NCBI GenBank assembly: GCA_052035295.1
Contig: JBPOHS010000015.1
Coordinates: 1-64,000, forward strand
Length of the DNA: 64,000 bases
Source: HdN1 sp052035295
GTDB lineage: Bacteria; Pseudomonadota; Gammaproteobacteria; Pseudomonadales; Ketobacteraceae
Direction of reading: 5' to 3'
Below the pieces are notes generated by a model that worked only from the letters and a program-made list of their open reading frames with translations, searched no databases and was not told where the DNA came from. Made by a program: the position numbers and the translations under genes. Below are positions 44,537-54,303 of this stretch, in pieces (the first letter of the stretch is position 1; each line of letters starts with the position of its first letter).

Positions 44537-46378
44537 TTATTCCAGGGGATTCTGACTGGCTTGGGCAGGCTCGCCCTGTGCATTGGGCGTTGTACCGGCG
44601 CGTGCCTCTTCGTAGGCTTTGCGGGCGTCCTCGGCTTTCATCTGCAGCTTTTCCACCTTGTCGCGCATCAGGTCGACTTTTGGATTGCCCGCCTGTTCAG
44701 CGACCTGCAGGGCTTTCTCGGCGTCTTTCCACTTTTTCTGCGCCGTGGTCCAGGCGGTTTTCAGCAGCAGCACGGGATCGACGACGTCTGCGGGGCTACC
44801 CTCAGCCGACGCGTTATCCGGAACGGCCGCTGCCGCGGCGGCGGTGGCTGACGCAGCGGCCTGCGCTGCTTTCTGTTTGTCTGCTGCCGCTTGCGCACGT
44901 TGGCGACGTTTTTCTTCTTTCTCGCGTTCTTCGCGTTCTTCGCGGGCCTTGCGTGCGTCAAAGCGGATGCGGGCACGCTCTGATTTACGTTTTTCCTGCT
45001 CCAGTTTGCGGATTTCACCTTTTTCGTGACGGTAGTACTGCACCAGGGGAATGTGGCTTGGGCAAACGAATGCGCAAGCGCCGCACTCTATGCAGTCGAA
45101 CAGGTTGTACAGCTGCGCCTTGTCGTGATCACCGCTCTTCGAGAACCAGTACAATTGCTGTGGCAGCAAGGACATGGGGCAGGATTGTGCGCAGGCACCG
45201 CAGCGGATGCAGGGCATTTCCGGGCCCGGATCCGGCAGCTCGGCGGCGCTTCCGGCCAGCAGACAATTGGTGGTTTTGACGACGGGCACCTTCATGTCGT
45301 GCAGGGTGAAACCCATCATGGGTCCACCCATGACCAGTCGATGCAGTTTCCTCGCCTCGAAACGCGCATGCTGCAGGGCATCGGCCACGGGCGTACCGAC
45401 CAGCAAATCGTAGTTGCCCTTGTCGGCAATGGCATCGCCGGTCAGGGTGGTAACGCGGGAAATCAGCGGCTCACCATGGAGAATGGCGCGTGCGACGGCA
45501 TGGGCCGTGCCTGTGTTCTGACACACGACACCGACATCGGCCGGCAGTTTGCCACTGGCGACTTCCTTGCCGGTGAGCAGCTGGATGATCTGTTTTTCGC
45601 CGCCCGAGGGGTACTTGGTGGGCACCACAATAACGCTGAAACCCGTGCCCTGGGCGGCCACGCGCATGGCAGCTACCGCTTGTGGCTTGTTGTCTTCAAT
45701 GCCAATCAGTACCTGTTCGGGGTTGACGAGCCAGGCCATGATCTTCAGGCCGGCGATGACGTCCTGCGCGCGCTCGCGCATGAGCATGTCGTCAGCGGTG
45801 ATGTAGGGTTCGCATTCCACCGCATTGAGGATCAGGTGTTCAATTTTCTGGTCGGATCTGGGCGCCAGCTTTACGGCCGTGGGGAAACCGGCGCCGCCCA
45901 TGCCGACAATGCCGGCATCGCGAATAAGTGCCAGCACGGCTGATCGTTCCAGCCGGGTGTAATCGGGAAGCCCGGCATGCCCGATCCAGCGGTCACTGCC
46001 ATCCGTCTCGATGCTGATGCACATTCCTTGTATTTCAGAAGGATGTTGTACCGGCGCGAGGCCGATTGCCTTGATCGTACCGGAAGAGGGGGCATGCACC
46101 GGGGCGCCGACAAATCCTTCCGGCTCGGCGATTTTCTGGCCCTTCAGAACGCTGTCGCCCACCTGCACGAGCGGCCGGCATGGGCTGCCGATGTGCTGTT
46201 GCAACGGCACCACCAGCGTCTTGGGAAGTGGGCCGGGTCGAATGGGCGATTGTACCGACTGCGCCTTGTTTTCGGGGGGGTGTACGCCGCCCGGAATGTC
46301 CCACAGCCGGATGCGTTGATTCATCTTGCGATGTTGTTCCTGGGGGGATTCTGCGCTTGGGGTGAGATTCGCGGTCAT
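44537..46378 (-). CDS. rnfC: Rnf/Rsx complex subunit C
   Basis: Peripheral subunit that binds NADH/FMN and two [4Fe-4S] clusters. The N-terminal NqrA-like domain and the GMGGAGFPTAVKL nucleotide region are followed by two cluster motifs (CIRCGACAQSCP and CIECGACAFVCP). After them comes a highly charged, Ala-rich coiled tail (about 455-613), which is low-complexity and typically variable in length; E. coli RsxC is longer (740). 613 residues here. Confidence 0.95.
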   Translation of the reverse strand: MTANLTPSAESPQEQHRKMNQRIRLWDIPGGVHPPENKAQSVQSPIRPGPLPKTLVVPLQQHIGSPCRPLVQVGDSVLKGQKIAEPEGFVGAPVHAPSSGTIKAIGLAPVQHPSEIQGMCISIETDGSDRWIGHAGLPDYTRLERSAVLALIRDAGIVGMGGAGFPTAVKLAPRSDQKIEHLILNAVECEPYITADDMLMRERAQDVIAGLKIMAWLVNPEQVLIGIEDNKPQAVAAMRVAAQGTGFSVIVVPTKYPSGGEKQIIQLLTGKEVASGKLPADVGVVCQNTGTAHAVARAILHGEPLISRVTTLTGDAIADKGNYDLLVGTPVADALQHARFEARKLHRLVMGGPMMGFTLHDMKVPVVKTTNCLLAGSAAELPDPGPEMPCIRCGACAQSCPMSLLPQQLYWFSKSGDHDKAQLYNLFDCIECGACAFVCPSHIPLVQYYRHEKGEIRKLEQEKRKSERARIRFDARKAREEREEREKEEKRRQRAQAAADKQKAAQAAASATAAAAAAVPDNASAEGSPADVVDPVLLLKTAWTTAQKKWKDAEKALQVAEQAGNPKVDLMRDKVEKLQMKAEDARKAYEEARAGTTPNAQGEPAQASQNPLE

Positions 46379-46390
46379 GACGGCCAGCCT

Positions 46391-46987
46391 TTACGAAATC
46401 ATCTGGACGGGGATCAGCTTGCCGGGCGATACACCCGCGCCGCGCGGCCGTTCCCAGATCCAGGTTTGCGGGGTGACCTGTACCGGGCGCATCTCGATGC
46501 AGTCGACCGGGCAGGGTTCAACGCACAGGTCACAGCCCGTGCACTCGTCGGCGACCACGGTATGCATCAATTTGGCGGCACCCACGATGGCGTCCACCGG
46601 GCAGGCCTGAATGCACTTGGTGCAGCCGATGCATTTGTCTTCCAGGATGTAGGCCACCAGCTTTGGTGGGTGAGCCTCGCTGAGCAGGTCGTTGCCCGGG
46701 CTGTACTCGCGGCCCAGCATTTCTGCCAGTTGCTTGGCGGTCGGTTCTCCGCCCGGAATACACAGGTGCACGTCCGCTCCGCCCACGACGGCTTCCGCGT
46801 ACGGATGGCAACCGGGATAGCCACACTGACCGCATTGGGTCTGCGGCAAAATGGCATCCACCTTGTCCACGATGGGGTCTGCTTCCACATGGAATTTCAC
46901 GGCGGCGTAGCCAAGCACGGCACCGAACACCAGGCCCAGGGCGACCAGTGCCATGACGGCGCCCATGCTGGATATAATGGCATCCAT
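46391..46987 (-). CDS. rnfB: Rnf/Rsx complex subunit B, ferredoxin type
   Basis: Membrane-anchored iron-sulfur subunit. An N-terminal helix (about 5-28) is followed by a [4Fe-4S] Fes motif (CGQCGYPGCHPYAEAV) and a 2x[4Fe-4S] ferredoxin domain (CIGCTKCIQACP and CTGCDLCVEPCP). 198 residues. AGAGGA precedes the start. Confidence 0.96.
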   Translation of the reverse strand: MDAIISSMGAVMALVALGLVFGAVLGYAAVKFHVEADPIVDKVDAILPQTQCGQCGYPGCHPYAEAVVGGADVHLCIPGGEPTAKQLAEMLGREYSPGNDLLSEAHPPKLVAYILEDKCIGCTKCIQACPVDAIVGAAKLMHTVVADECTGCDLCVEPCPVDCIEMRPVQVTPQTWIWERPRGAGVSPGKLIPVQMIS

Positions 46988-47013
46988 AAGAGTCCTCTAC
47001 TACAACGTGGGCG

Positions 47014-47598
47014 TTACAGTTTGATCAGGCCGGAAAAGCCCATGAACGCCAGCGACATCAGTCCCGCCGTTATCATGCCGATCGACGTCCCTTTGAACGG
47101 CGCCGGCACATCCGCGACCGCAATGCGTTCGCGCATCGCGGCAAACAGGATCAGCACCAGCGAAAAACCGATCGCTGCGCCGAAACCGTAAAGAAAGGCA
47201 TCCATCACGCTGTCGATGCCCTTTTTCACGGTGAGCAACGCAACACCGAGCACGGCACAATTTACTGTGATCAGCGGCAGGAATATTCCCAGCACGCGAT
47301 AGAGTACCGGGCTGGTTTTCTTGACCACCATTTCGGTGAATTGCACGGTCACGGCAATGACCAGAATGAAGGTTATGGTGCGCAGGTATTCCACGTCGAG
47401 CGGCTTCAGAATCCACTCGTAGGAGAGGTGACTGAGCACAGATGAAAGCGTCAGGACGAAGGTGGTGGCCATTGCCATGCCCATGGCCGATTCGAGCTTG
47501 TTGGACACCCCCATGAAGGGGCACAGCCCGAGGAACTGGACCAGAACAAAATTGTTCACCAGGATGGTGCTTACCAATATGATCAGAAACTCAGGCAT
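47014..47598 (-). CDS. rnfA: Rnf/Rsx complex subunit A
   Basis: Membrane subunit with six helices and the RnfA/E motif LVQFLGLCPFMGVSNKLESAMGM. 194 residues, standard length. First rnf gene, 36 bases after metG on the same strand, so metG and rnf may share transcripts. Confidence 0.96.
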   Translation of the reverse strand: MPEFLIILVSTILVNNFVLVQFLGLCPFMGVSNKLESAMGMAMATTFVLTLSSVLSHLSYEWILKPLDVEYLRTITFILVIAVTVQFTEMVVKKTSPVLYRVLGIFLPLITVNCAVLGVALLTVKKGIDSVMDAFLYGFGAAIGFSLVLILFAAMRERIAVADVPAPFKGTSIGMITAGLMSLAFMGFSGLIKL

Positions 47599-47634
47599 GA
47601 CAGGTTCTCGTTGGTTCTGACGCTCGCGTACTTG

Positions 47635-49671
47635 TTACTTGATGCGCATGCCCGGTTGGGCGCCACTGTCGGGAGACAGCAGGTAAATGTCCTTGCCACC
47701 GGGACCGGCAGCCATCACCATGCCTTCCGACAGGCCGAATTTCATTTTGCGCGGCGCCAGGTTGGCGACCATGACGGTCAGGCGACCGATCAACTGCTCC
47801 GGTTGGTAGGCAGATTTGATGCCGGCGAACACAGTGCGGGTTTCATTGCCCAGATCCAGGGTCAGTTTCAACAATTTATCAGCCCCGACGACGTGTTCCG
47901 CGTTGGCAATGCGGACAATCCGCAGGTCAACCTTGGCAAAGTCGTCGATGGCAATAGTGGGCGCAATGGGCTCCTGCTCGACCTTGGTCACGGCAGGGGC
48001 TGCGGCTTTCTCTTTTTCTGCGTCTGCTTTCGAATCGTCGATCATGGCATCTATCTGTGTTTTTTCTATGCGTTGCATCAAGGCCTGGAAGGGTTTGATC
48101 GTGTGGCCTTGCAGCAAGCCCGCATGATCCCGCCAGCTTAATGCCGGAATGGCGAGGAAATCTTCGACCGACTGCGCCAACGCAGGCAGCACCGGCTTCA
48201 GGTAAATCATCAACAGGCGGAACATGTTGAGGCCGACAGAACAAATCGCTTGCACCTCGGCATCGTTGGCCGCGTCCTTGGCCAGCGCCCACGGCTTTTT
48301 GTCATCGACATACTGGTTGGCCTTGTCGGCCAGCGCCATGATGTGGCGAATGGCCTTGCCGAATTCGCGCTGCTCGTAACACTCCGCGATCTCATTGCCG
48401 GCCGCCATGAACTCGACAAGTAGATCGCTCTCGCCGCAGTCGGCAGACAGCTGGCCGTCGAATTTCTTGTTGATGAAACCGGCGCAACGACTGGCAAGGT
48501 TGACGACCTTGTTCACCAGGTCGGCGTTCACGCGCTGGGCAAAATCTTCCAGGTTCAAATCAATGTCGTCGATGCGGCTGCCCAGTTTGGCCGCAAAGTA
48601 ATAACGCAGGTATTCAGGTTTCAGGTGCTTGAGATAAATCTCGGCCTTCACGAACGTGCCACGGGATTTCGACATTTTCTGGCCGTTGACGGTCACGAAA
48701 CCGTGCGAGCAGATCGCCGTGGGGGTGCGGAAATCCGCGCCGGTCAGCATCGCGGGCCAGAACAAGCCGTGAAAACTGATGATGTCCTTGCCGATGAAAT
48801 GGTAAAGCTCGGCCGTGGAATCCTTGCCCCAGAACGCGTCGAAATCAATGTCCCCACGCTTGCTGCACAGGTTCTTGAAACTCGCCATGTAGCCAATGGG
48901 GGCATCCAGCCACACGTAGAAATACTTGCCTGGATGATCAGGAATCTCGAAGCCGAAATAAGGCGCTTCCCGCGAAATGTCCCACTGCTGCAGGCCGGCC
49001 TTCAGCCACTCTTCGAGCTTGTTGGCGATGCCTTCCTGCAGGCTGCCAGAGCGAATCCAGTTTTCCAGCATGTCCTGAAACTTGGGCAGGTCGAAAAACA
49101 GCTGCGTGTTTTCCTTCAGCACCGGCGTCGCACCGGAAATGGTGGAGCGCGGATTTTTCAGTTCGTGCGCGGCGTAGGTTGAACCACAGGCTTCGCAGTT
49201 GTCGCCGTACTGATCGTCGGCGCCGCATTTGGGACAGCTGCCTTTCACGAAACGGTCGGCAAGAAACATTTTTTTCTCGGGATCGAACAGTTGCGTGATT
49301 TCCCGCGCAACGATGAACCCCTTGTCGCGATTGCGCGCATAGATCAGTTCAGAAAATTCGCGGTTTTCCGGTGAATGGGTGGAGTAGTAGTTGTCGAAAC
49401 CGACCATGAAGCCGGCGAAATCGCGTTCGTGTTCCACCTGCACCTGGGCGATTTGTTCTTCCGGGGTGCGGCCCAATTGTTCGGCCTTGAGCATGATGGC
49501 GGTGCCATGGGCGTCGTCGGCACACACGTAAAAGCAGTTTTCCCCGCGCATTTTCTGGAAACGTACCCAAATATCAGTCTGGATGTACTCCAGCATGTGA
49601 CCCAGGTGGATCGGGCCGTTGGCATAAGGCAGGGCACTGGTGACCAGAATATTGCGGCGTGGCGAAGTCAT
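47635..49671 (-). CDS. metG: Methionine-tRNA ligase
   Basis: Class I synthetase charging tRNA-Met. HIGH-type motif in YANGPIHLGHMLEYIQ, zinc-binding knuckle with paired cysteines (CPKCGADDQYGDNCEACG), KMSKS loop (GQKMSKSRGTFV), and a C-terminal tRNA-binding OB domain (about 575-678) that serves dimerisation. 678 residues, matching E. coli MetG (677). Confidence 0.97.
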   Translation of the reverse strand: MTSPRRNILVTSALPYANGPIHLGHMLEYIQTDIWVRFQKMRGENCFYVCADDAHGTAIMLKAEQLGRTPEEQIAQVQVEHERDFAGFMVGFDNYYSTHSPENREFSELIYARNRDKGFIVAREITQLFDPEKKMFLADRFVKGSCPKCGADDQYGDNCEACGSTYAAHELKNPRSTISGATPVLKENTQLFFDLPKFQDMLENWIRSGSLQEGIANKLEEWLKAGLQQWDISREAPYFGFEIPDHPGKYFYVWLDAPIGYMASFKNLCSKRGDIDFDAFWGKDSTAELYHFIGKDIISFHGLFWPAMLTGADFRTPTAICSHGFVTVNGQKMSKSRGTFVKAEIYLKHLKPEYLRYYFAAKLGSRIDDIDLNLEDFAQRVNADLVNKVVNLASRCAGFINKKFDGQLSADCGESDLLVEFMAAGNEIAECYEQREFGKAIRHIMALADKANQYVDDKKPWALAKDAANDAEVQAICSVGLNMFRLLMIYLKPVLPALAQSVEDFLAIPALSWRDHAGLLQGHTIKPFQALMQRIEKTQIDAMIDDSKADAEKEKAAAPAVTKVEQEPIAPTIAIDDFAKVDLRIVRIANAEHVVGADKLLKLTLDLGNETRTVFAGIKSAYQPEQLIGRLTVMVANLAPRKMKFGLSEGMVMAAGPGGKDIYLLSPDSGAQPGMRIK

Positions 49672-49766
49672 GAGCGGCGTAAACCCGTTTGGCGTTGATT
49701 TTCAGGGCGTTAACTATAGCGAAGGGAGGGCCCTGACGCCATGGCACGCCGCAGTGGGGCAAACGC

Positions 49767-51770
49767 CTATTTTGCCACCATCATGGCTTCGAGTGCACCT
49801 TGAAGGCGCGGGGCGAGATAACGAACAGCCTCGGTGGTCAGGTGGTGATCGTCGCGGAACCACACCAGATCGCGTTCCGCGTCGAAGGGGGAGCAGGCGT
49901 CGCTGCGACAGATGTCGTCGCTCAAGTCGACGAAAGCCACCCGGGAAAGGCCGTTGGCCGCTTCCTGGTTCAAGCGGTATTCCATCAAATCCAACGCCGG
50001 TTGGCGCGGATATTGGCAGTCAAGCCCGCGCCAGGGCAGTTTGACCTGCCTGGCCAGACAGGTGGGTACGTCGAAGCCCGGCCGCAGGCTATCGCGCATG
50101 ATGGCAACCGGGACGTGAGCGTTGGCCAATCGCGTCAAGGTGGACTGCATGCCGGTGCGCCAGTCCGTGTCACTGATCGGTTCCAGGCTGTCATCCACTG
50201 CAGATACATAACGGTAATACCCCATCACCACCATGGCGGGCTGCAGGCCGATGATGCGCTGCAGGGTCTGTTCGCGCCACTTGACGCACTCATGGTAGAG
50301 GCGTCCCAGTTGGCGGTTGTAGGGCAGAAGCGTGGCCACCGGGCACGCGGATTTGGTCAGGGAGACCAGCTTCCAACGCTGTTGCCTGGCCAGCTGGTCC
50401 AGCGCTGGAAACCATTGTGCCGCATGGGAATCACCGAACAGCACTACGGTGGTGGTGGCCGTGGTGTCGCCAAACACGCAGTCGCCAGCGTCCACATCGA
50501 GGAAGCTCAGGTGACAATGGGTGTCGTAGATTTCTGCCGGAATGTCGTCCATGGCGCGGGTGAAGGAGATCTGCGCCGGGGATTGTGATTCCTGCTTTCC
50601 GCTCTGGTACCAGCCGGCGGCGGCGCCGATGCACAGGAACGTCAGGGCCAGTGCAAATCCGATGGAATGGGCCGGGCGCTTCGCCAGCAGTGGGCTGAAA
50701 CGCAGGGGATTTTCCACGAGACGGAAGCCGATGTCGGCCAGCAGCAGTGCCAACGCGATGCAGCCGAGCTTGATCATCAGGGTGTGTTCGGGCACGACCT
50801 TGCCGATCAGGATCAGCACCGGCCAATGCCACAGGTACCAGGAGTACGAACGGCTGCCCAGCCATTGCATGACGGGGTGGTGCAATAGACGTTCACCACC
50901 CGAGGGTTGGCCCGGCACATGGCTGATCAACATGAGGCAGGCGCCGACCACTGGCAGGAGCGCGGTCTTGCCCGGGAAAACCGTGTCATACCCGTAACCG
51001 AACGCTGCGCCGAGCAACATCCCCAGGCCGCCCCAGAACAACAGCGGGCGAAGTGCCTTGTGTGCCGCGACCCATGCCGCCGGCACGAACCATGCCAGGC
51101 CCCCGGCGGCAAATTCCCAGGCGCGCGTCGGCGAGGCGAAAAACGCCCAGGGTTGGGCAACGTGGGTCAGCCATTCAGCCGCCACAAAGGAAAGCACGCC
51201 CAGCGCCGCCATAATGATGATCAGGCGTCCACGGCTGGACGGGCGCTGCCCGAAACCGCGCAGACCCAGCAGCAGGAAGACCGGCCAGAAGAAATAGAAC
51301 TGTTCTTCGACGGACAGCGACCAGGTATGCAGCAGGGGGCTTTTCTCGGCGCCGGCTGCCAGATAATCGGTGGAAACGTGAGCGAACCACAGATTGCTGG
51401 CATACAGGGACGTGCTGATGGCGTCCTTGGTGACGCGGATCAGTTCCTGCGGGGCGTAAAGGAACTGAGCGAAGAAGAGGGTCAGCAGCACGATCAGGGC
51501 AGCCGCCGGAATCAGGCGGCGAGCTCGGCGGGCATAGAAAACGGTAAAGCGGACAGTGCCGGTGGTTTCGATTTCCTTGACCAGCAGACCGGTGATCAGG
51601 AAGCCGGACAGTACGAAAAAGAGGTCAACGCCGACAAAACCACCCGTCAGGTAGGGCAGACCGGCGTGATAGAGCGCCACCAGCAGGATGGCGATGGCTC
51701 TCAGACCTTCGATGTCCGGGCGAAAGGCGGCGGCAGCGTGAGACGCGGGATTGGCTGGTCCGGAATGCAT
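49767..51770 (-). CDS. OafA-type O-acyltransferase with SGNH domain
   Basis: Inner-membrane acyltransferase-3 protein (667 residues). About ten to eleven helices begin with the family signature RPDIEGLRAIAILLVALYHA and the GFVGVDLFFVLSGFLIT loop. A C-terminal periplasmic SGNH hydrolase-like domain has the catalytic Ser block VVLFGDSHAAQW and a late DxxH (FRDDHHLT). Such proteins O-acetylate polysaccharides, LPS or peptidoglycan by moving acetyl across the membrane. The exopolysaccharide locus lies 2.5 kb away, but the gene is separately placed and oriented, so a link is only a possibility. Confidence 0.9.
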   Translation of the reverse strand: MHSGPANPASHAAAAFRPDIEGLRAIAILLVALYHAGLPYLTGGFVGVDLFFVLSGFLITGLLVKEIETTGTVRFTVFYARRARRLIPAAALIVLLTLFFAQFLYAPQELIRVTKDAISTSLYASNLWFAHVSTDYLAAGAEKSPLLHTWSLSVEEQFYFFWPVFLLLGLRGFGQRPSSRGRLIIIMAALGVLSFVAAEWLTHVAQPWAFFASPTRAWEFAAGGLAWFVPAAWVAAHKALRPLLFWGGLGMLLGAAFGYGYDTVFPGKTALLPVVGACLMLISHVPGQPSGGERLLHHPVMQWLGSRSYSWYLWHWPVLILIGKVVPEHTLMIKLGCIALALLLADIGFRLVENPLRFSPLLAKRPAHSIGFALALTFLCIGAAAGWYQSGKQESQSPAQISFTRAMDDIPAEIYDTHCHLSFLDVDAGDCVFGDTTATTTVVLFGDSHAAQWFPALDQLARQQRWKLVSLTKSACPVATLLPYNRQLGRLYHECVKWREQTLQRIIGLQPAMVVMGYYRYVSAVDDSLEPISDTDWRTGMQSTLTRLANAHVPVAIMRDSLRPGFDVPTCLARQVKLPWRGLDCQYPRQPALDLMEYRLNQEAANGLSRVAFVDLSDDICRSDACSPFDAERDLVWFRDDHHLTTEAVRYLAPRLQGALEAMMVAK

Positions 51771-51911
51771 GTGGGACGCGGTCCTTGTTCAGAATGCGCA
51801 GGCAAATTTGCTTGCTGATGGCGGCCATGTCAAGCAATAAGCCCGCGCCGGCGTGGGGAATACCGCGCATTTGATACAGGCTTCAAAAGTTGAGCGCTTT
51901 GGTCGGCAATT

Positions 51912-51940
51912 TTGAAAGGCGGGTCGGAATCCGCTAGCAT
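51912..51940 (+). promoter_or_regulatory. Candidate sigma-70 promoter of apbC
   Basis: TTGAAA (51912-51917), exactly 17 bases, then TAGCAT (51935-51940). The -10 sits inside a small perfect inverted repeat CCGCTA-GCA-TAGCGG (51931-51945). It lies about 70 bases before the apbC start. Confidence 0.5.
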
Positions 51941-52011
51941 AGCGGCCATCACACTCCCTTCCCCATAGCGGCGTCCTTTTCGCCGCTTGACCGACTCGAG
52001 AGGCCGATACG

Positions 52012-53094
52012 GTGGACGCAAAACAGCTCAAAACAGCCCTGGAACATTGGCAAGATCCCTATGCACTCGCGCCCTTGTCCCAGGTCGCCGAGGTCCGCGT
52101 CGTGCCTGGTGTACAAGGCCCTGATATTTGCATTACCTGGCGCTATCCCATTGCGGGGGTGCGGGAAGCGCTTGAAACCGCAGTAGCGGAAGCCATTGCT
52201 GCGCAAATTGGCGAGGGCGCTTTCCGCTTGGCCTGTCAGGCCTCGATCGCTTCCGTCCAACCCGGAAACCCGGTGCCGGCGATGGCCGGAATCAAGAACA
52301 TCATCGCCGTGGCCTCTGGCAAGGGTGGGGTCGGCAAGTCAACGACGGCCGTGAACCTGGCGCTTGCACTGGCGCAGGCCGGGGCAAGGGTGGGATTGCT
52401 TGATGCCGATATATACGGACCAAGCCAGCCGCAAATGCTGGGGGTGCCTGAAGGTGTCCGCCCGGAAGTGGTTGACGGAAATGCCTTCCGGCCGATACCG
52501 GCACTGGGGTTGCAGACGATGTCGATTGGTTATCTGGTGACCGAAAGCACCCCGATGGTGTGGCGCGGGCCCATGGTCAGCGGCGCGCTCCTGCAGCTGC
52601 TGACCCAAACGCTCTGGGACAATCTCGATTACCTGGTCATTGACATGCCACCCGGCACGGGCGACATCCAGTTGACCCTCTCGCAGAAAGTGCCCGTCTC
52701 TGGTGCAGTGATCGTTACCACGCCGCAGGATATCGCGTTGCTGGATGCCCGCAAAGGTGTCGAGATGTTCCGCAAGGTACATGTGCCGGTCCTGGGTATC
52801 GTCGAGAACATGTCCATCCATATTTGCAGTCAGTGCGGTCATCATGAGGCCATCTTCGGCGAAGGTGGCGGGGATCGCATGGCCGAGGAATACCAGACGC
52901 GGGTGCTGGCCCGTTTGCCGCTGTCCCTGACGATCCGTGAGCAGACTGACGCGGGCAAGCCCACTGTGGCCGCTGACCCCGCCGGTGCTGTCGGCAGACT
53001 CTACGCCGAACTGGGCGCGAGAGTGGGTGCCGAACTTGCCAAGCGCGCCGCCCAGGGCGTCAGCAAAGGGCCCCGTATCAACATCACGGGCTGA
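52012..53094 (+). CDS. apbC: Iron-sulfur cluster carrier protein ApbC/Mrp
   Basis: MinD/Mrp-family P-loop ATPase that carries [4Fe-4S] clusters to target enzymes. An N-terminal MIP18-type domain (about 1-85) is followed by the deviant Walker A GKGGVGKSTT, the LLDADIYGPSQP stretch, and the cluster-binding CxxC in HICSQCGHHEAIFGEGGG. 360 residues. Starts at GTG, supported by GAGAGG 8 bases upstream. Confidence 0.95.
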   Translation: MDAKQLKTALEHWQDPYALAPLSQVAEVRVVPGVQGPDICITWRYPIAGVREALETAVAEAIAAQIGEGAFRLACQASIASVQPGNPVPAMAGIKNIIAVASGKGGVGKSTTAVNLALALAQAGARVGLLDADIYGPSQPQMLGVPEGVRPEVVDGNAFRPIPALGLQTMSIGYLVTESTPMVWRGPMVSGALLQLLTQTLWDNLDYLVIDMPPGTGDIQLTLSQKVPVSGAVIVTTPQDIALLDARKGVEMFRKVHVPVLGIVENMSIHICSQCGHHEAIFGEGGGDRMAEEYQTRVLARLPLSLTIREQTDAGKPTVAADPAGAVGRLYAELGARVGAELAKRAAQGVSKGPRINITG

Positions 53095-53243
53095 CGGGGG
53101 CATGCATTTGGGCTGGCCTGTGGCAGATGCCTTTTTGGGTCAACCCATGTATGATCGCGGGCTTCATGCGATCGCGTGCCCGCAGCCATCAGCAGGTTGC
53201 TGTTCCGGGCAGGCATTTCACTACGGTTTTTTGGGGTTGAGCA

Positions 53244-53813
53244 ATGACGATCAAGTCTGACCGCTGGATACGGAGAATGGCCGAACAACATGGCATGATC
53301 GAGCCGTTTGAGCCGGGCCAGGTGCGTGCTGCCGCCAATGGTGGCAAGGTGATTTCCTACGGCACGTCGAGTTATGGGTATGATGTGCGCTGCGCCTCCG
53401 AATTCAAGATTTTCACCAATGTCCATTCCGCGACGGTCGACCCCAAGAACTTCGATGACGCCAGCTTTGTCGATGTCACCGGCGACATCTGCATCATCCC
53501 GCCGAACTCGTTTGCCTTGGCGCGCACCGTGGAATACTTCCGTATACCGCGTAACGTTTTGACGATCTGCCTTGGCAAGTCGACCTACGCCCGTTGCGGC
53601 ATCATCGTCAATGTCACGCCGCTCGAACCCGAGTGGGAAGGCCATGTCACCCTCGAGTTCTCCAATACAACGACTCTGCCGGCCAAAATCTACGCCAATG
53701 AGGGCGTGGCGCAGATGCTGTTTTTCGAATCCGACGAAGTCTGTGAAGTCTCTTACCGCGATCGCGGGGGCAAGTATCAAGGCCAGCGCGGCGTCACCCT
53801 GCCCAGGGCGTGA
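53244..53813 (+). CDS. dcd: dCTP deaminase
   Basis: Deaminates dCTP to dUTP on the route to dTTP. The family core is complete: SYGYDVRCASEFKIF near the start, then LGKSTYARCGIIVNVTPLEPEWEGHVTLE with the catalytic Glu, and the C-terminal SYRDRGGKYQGQ. 189 residues (E. coli Dcd 193). It lies 149 bases after apbC, the Pseudomonas-type order. Confidence 0.97.
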   Translation: MTIKSDRWIRRMAEQHGMIEPFEPGQVRAAANGGKVISYGTSSYGYDVRCASEFKIFTNVHSATVDPKNFDDASFVDVTGDICIIPPNSFALARTVEYFRIPRNVLTICLGKSTYARCGIIVNVTPLEPEWEGHVTLEFSNTTTLPAKIYANEGVAQMLFFESDEVCEVSYRDRGGKYQGQRGVTLPRA

Positions 53814-53875
53814 TGGCGGCACGCCAGCCTGCGATCCTTGCTCCGATGATCGCAGACTTGGCTCTTGTGCGACCC

Positions 53876-53903
53876 GAAGGACGGTGCAGATAAACCGTCC
53901 TTC
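53876..53903 (+). terminator. Likely terminator after dcd
   Basis: Perfect 10-bp stem GAAGGACGGT / ACCGTCCTTC with an 8-base loop, followed by a modest pyrimidine-rich TATTCATTCC. It starts 63 bases after the dcd stop. The weak T tract lowers confidence. Confidence 0.5.
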
Positions 53904-54303
53904 TATTCATTCCTCGTTCTCTCTGGTACGTATCTTGCCTTGGTTTGGGATCCCCCGCGGGGGCCCTTAGGTCATTTCCCGTCTTGCTCGCCGCCTAATA
54001 AGGTCGTTATTTCCGTGCTGGTTCTGTGGATGCCGGGTCCGTGTGCCGGTGGTGCGGGCGCGCACTGATCCTTTAAAGGGCTGATTGCATTGCCCTGATA
54101 TTCGGCGGGGTATCATTGGTTACCTAAAGGCAACAAAAAGAAATGGAATATTGGTAGGTCATTTGCTATTTTCGCGTGAAATCACAGGGGTGATTCATGT
54201 CGAGTTAATGCGGGAAATGTAATATCAAATACGGTTTCCGTGTATAACGAATTAGCTGTAGGGCGTTTATCGGGTTGGCGTTTAAACAAGGATGGTATTC
54301 GTC
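53904..54303 (+). promoter_or_regulatory. Leader region of the exopolysaccharide locus
   Basis: 400 bases without a gene; the second half is clearly richer in A and T than the coding DNA around it. It should carry the promoter of the polysaccharide operon and possibly a long leader. I see no RfaH ops/JUMPstart element and no repeat of note. Confidence 0.35.

Noticed and set aside
54110..54303. Possible ops/JUMPstart (RfaH) element upstream of the polysaccharide operon
   Set aside because: GGCGGGG and TAGGGCG fragments occur, but none matches the GGCGGTAGCNT core.
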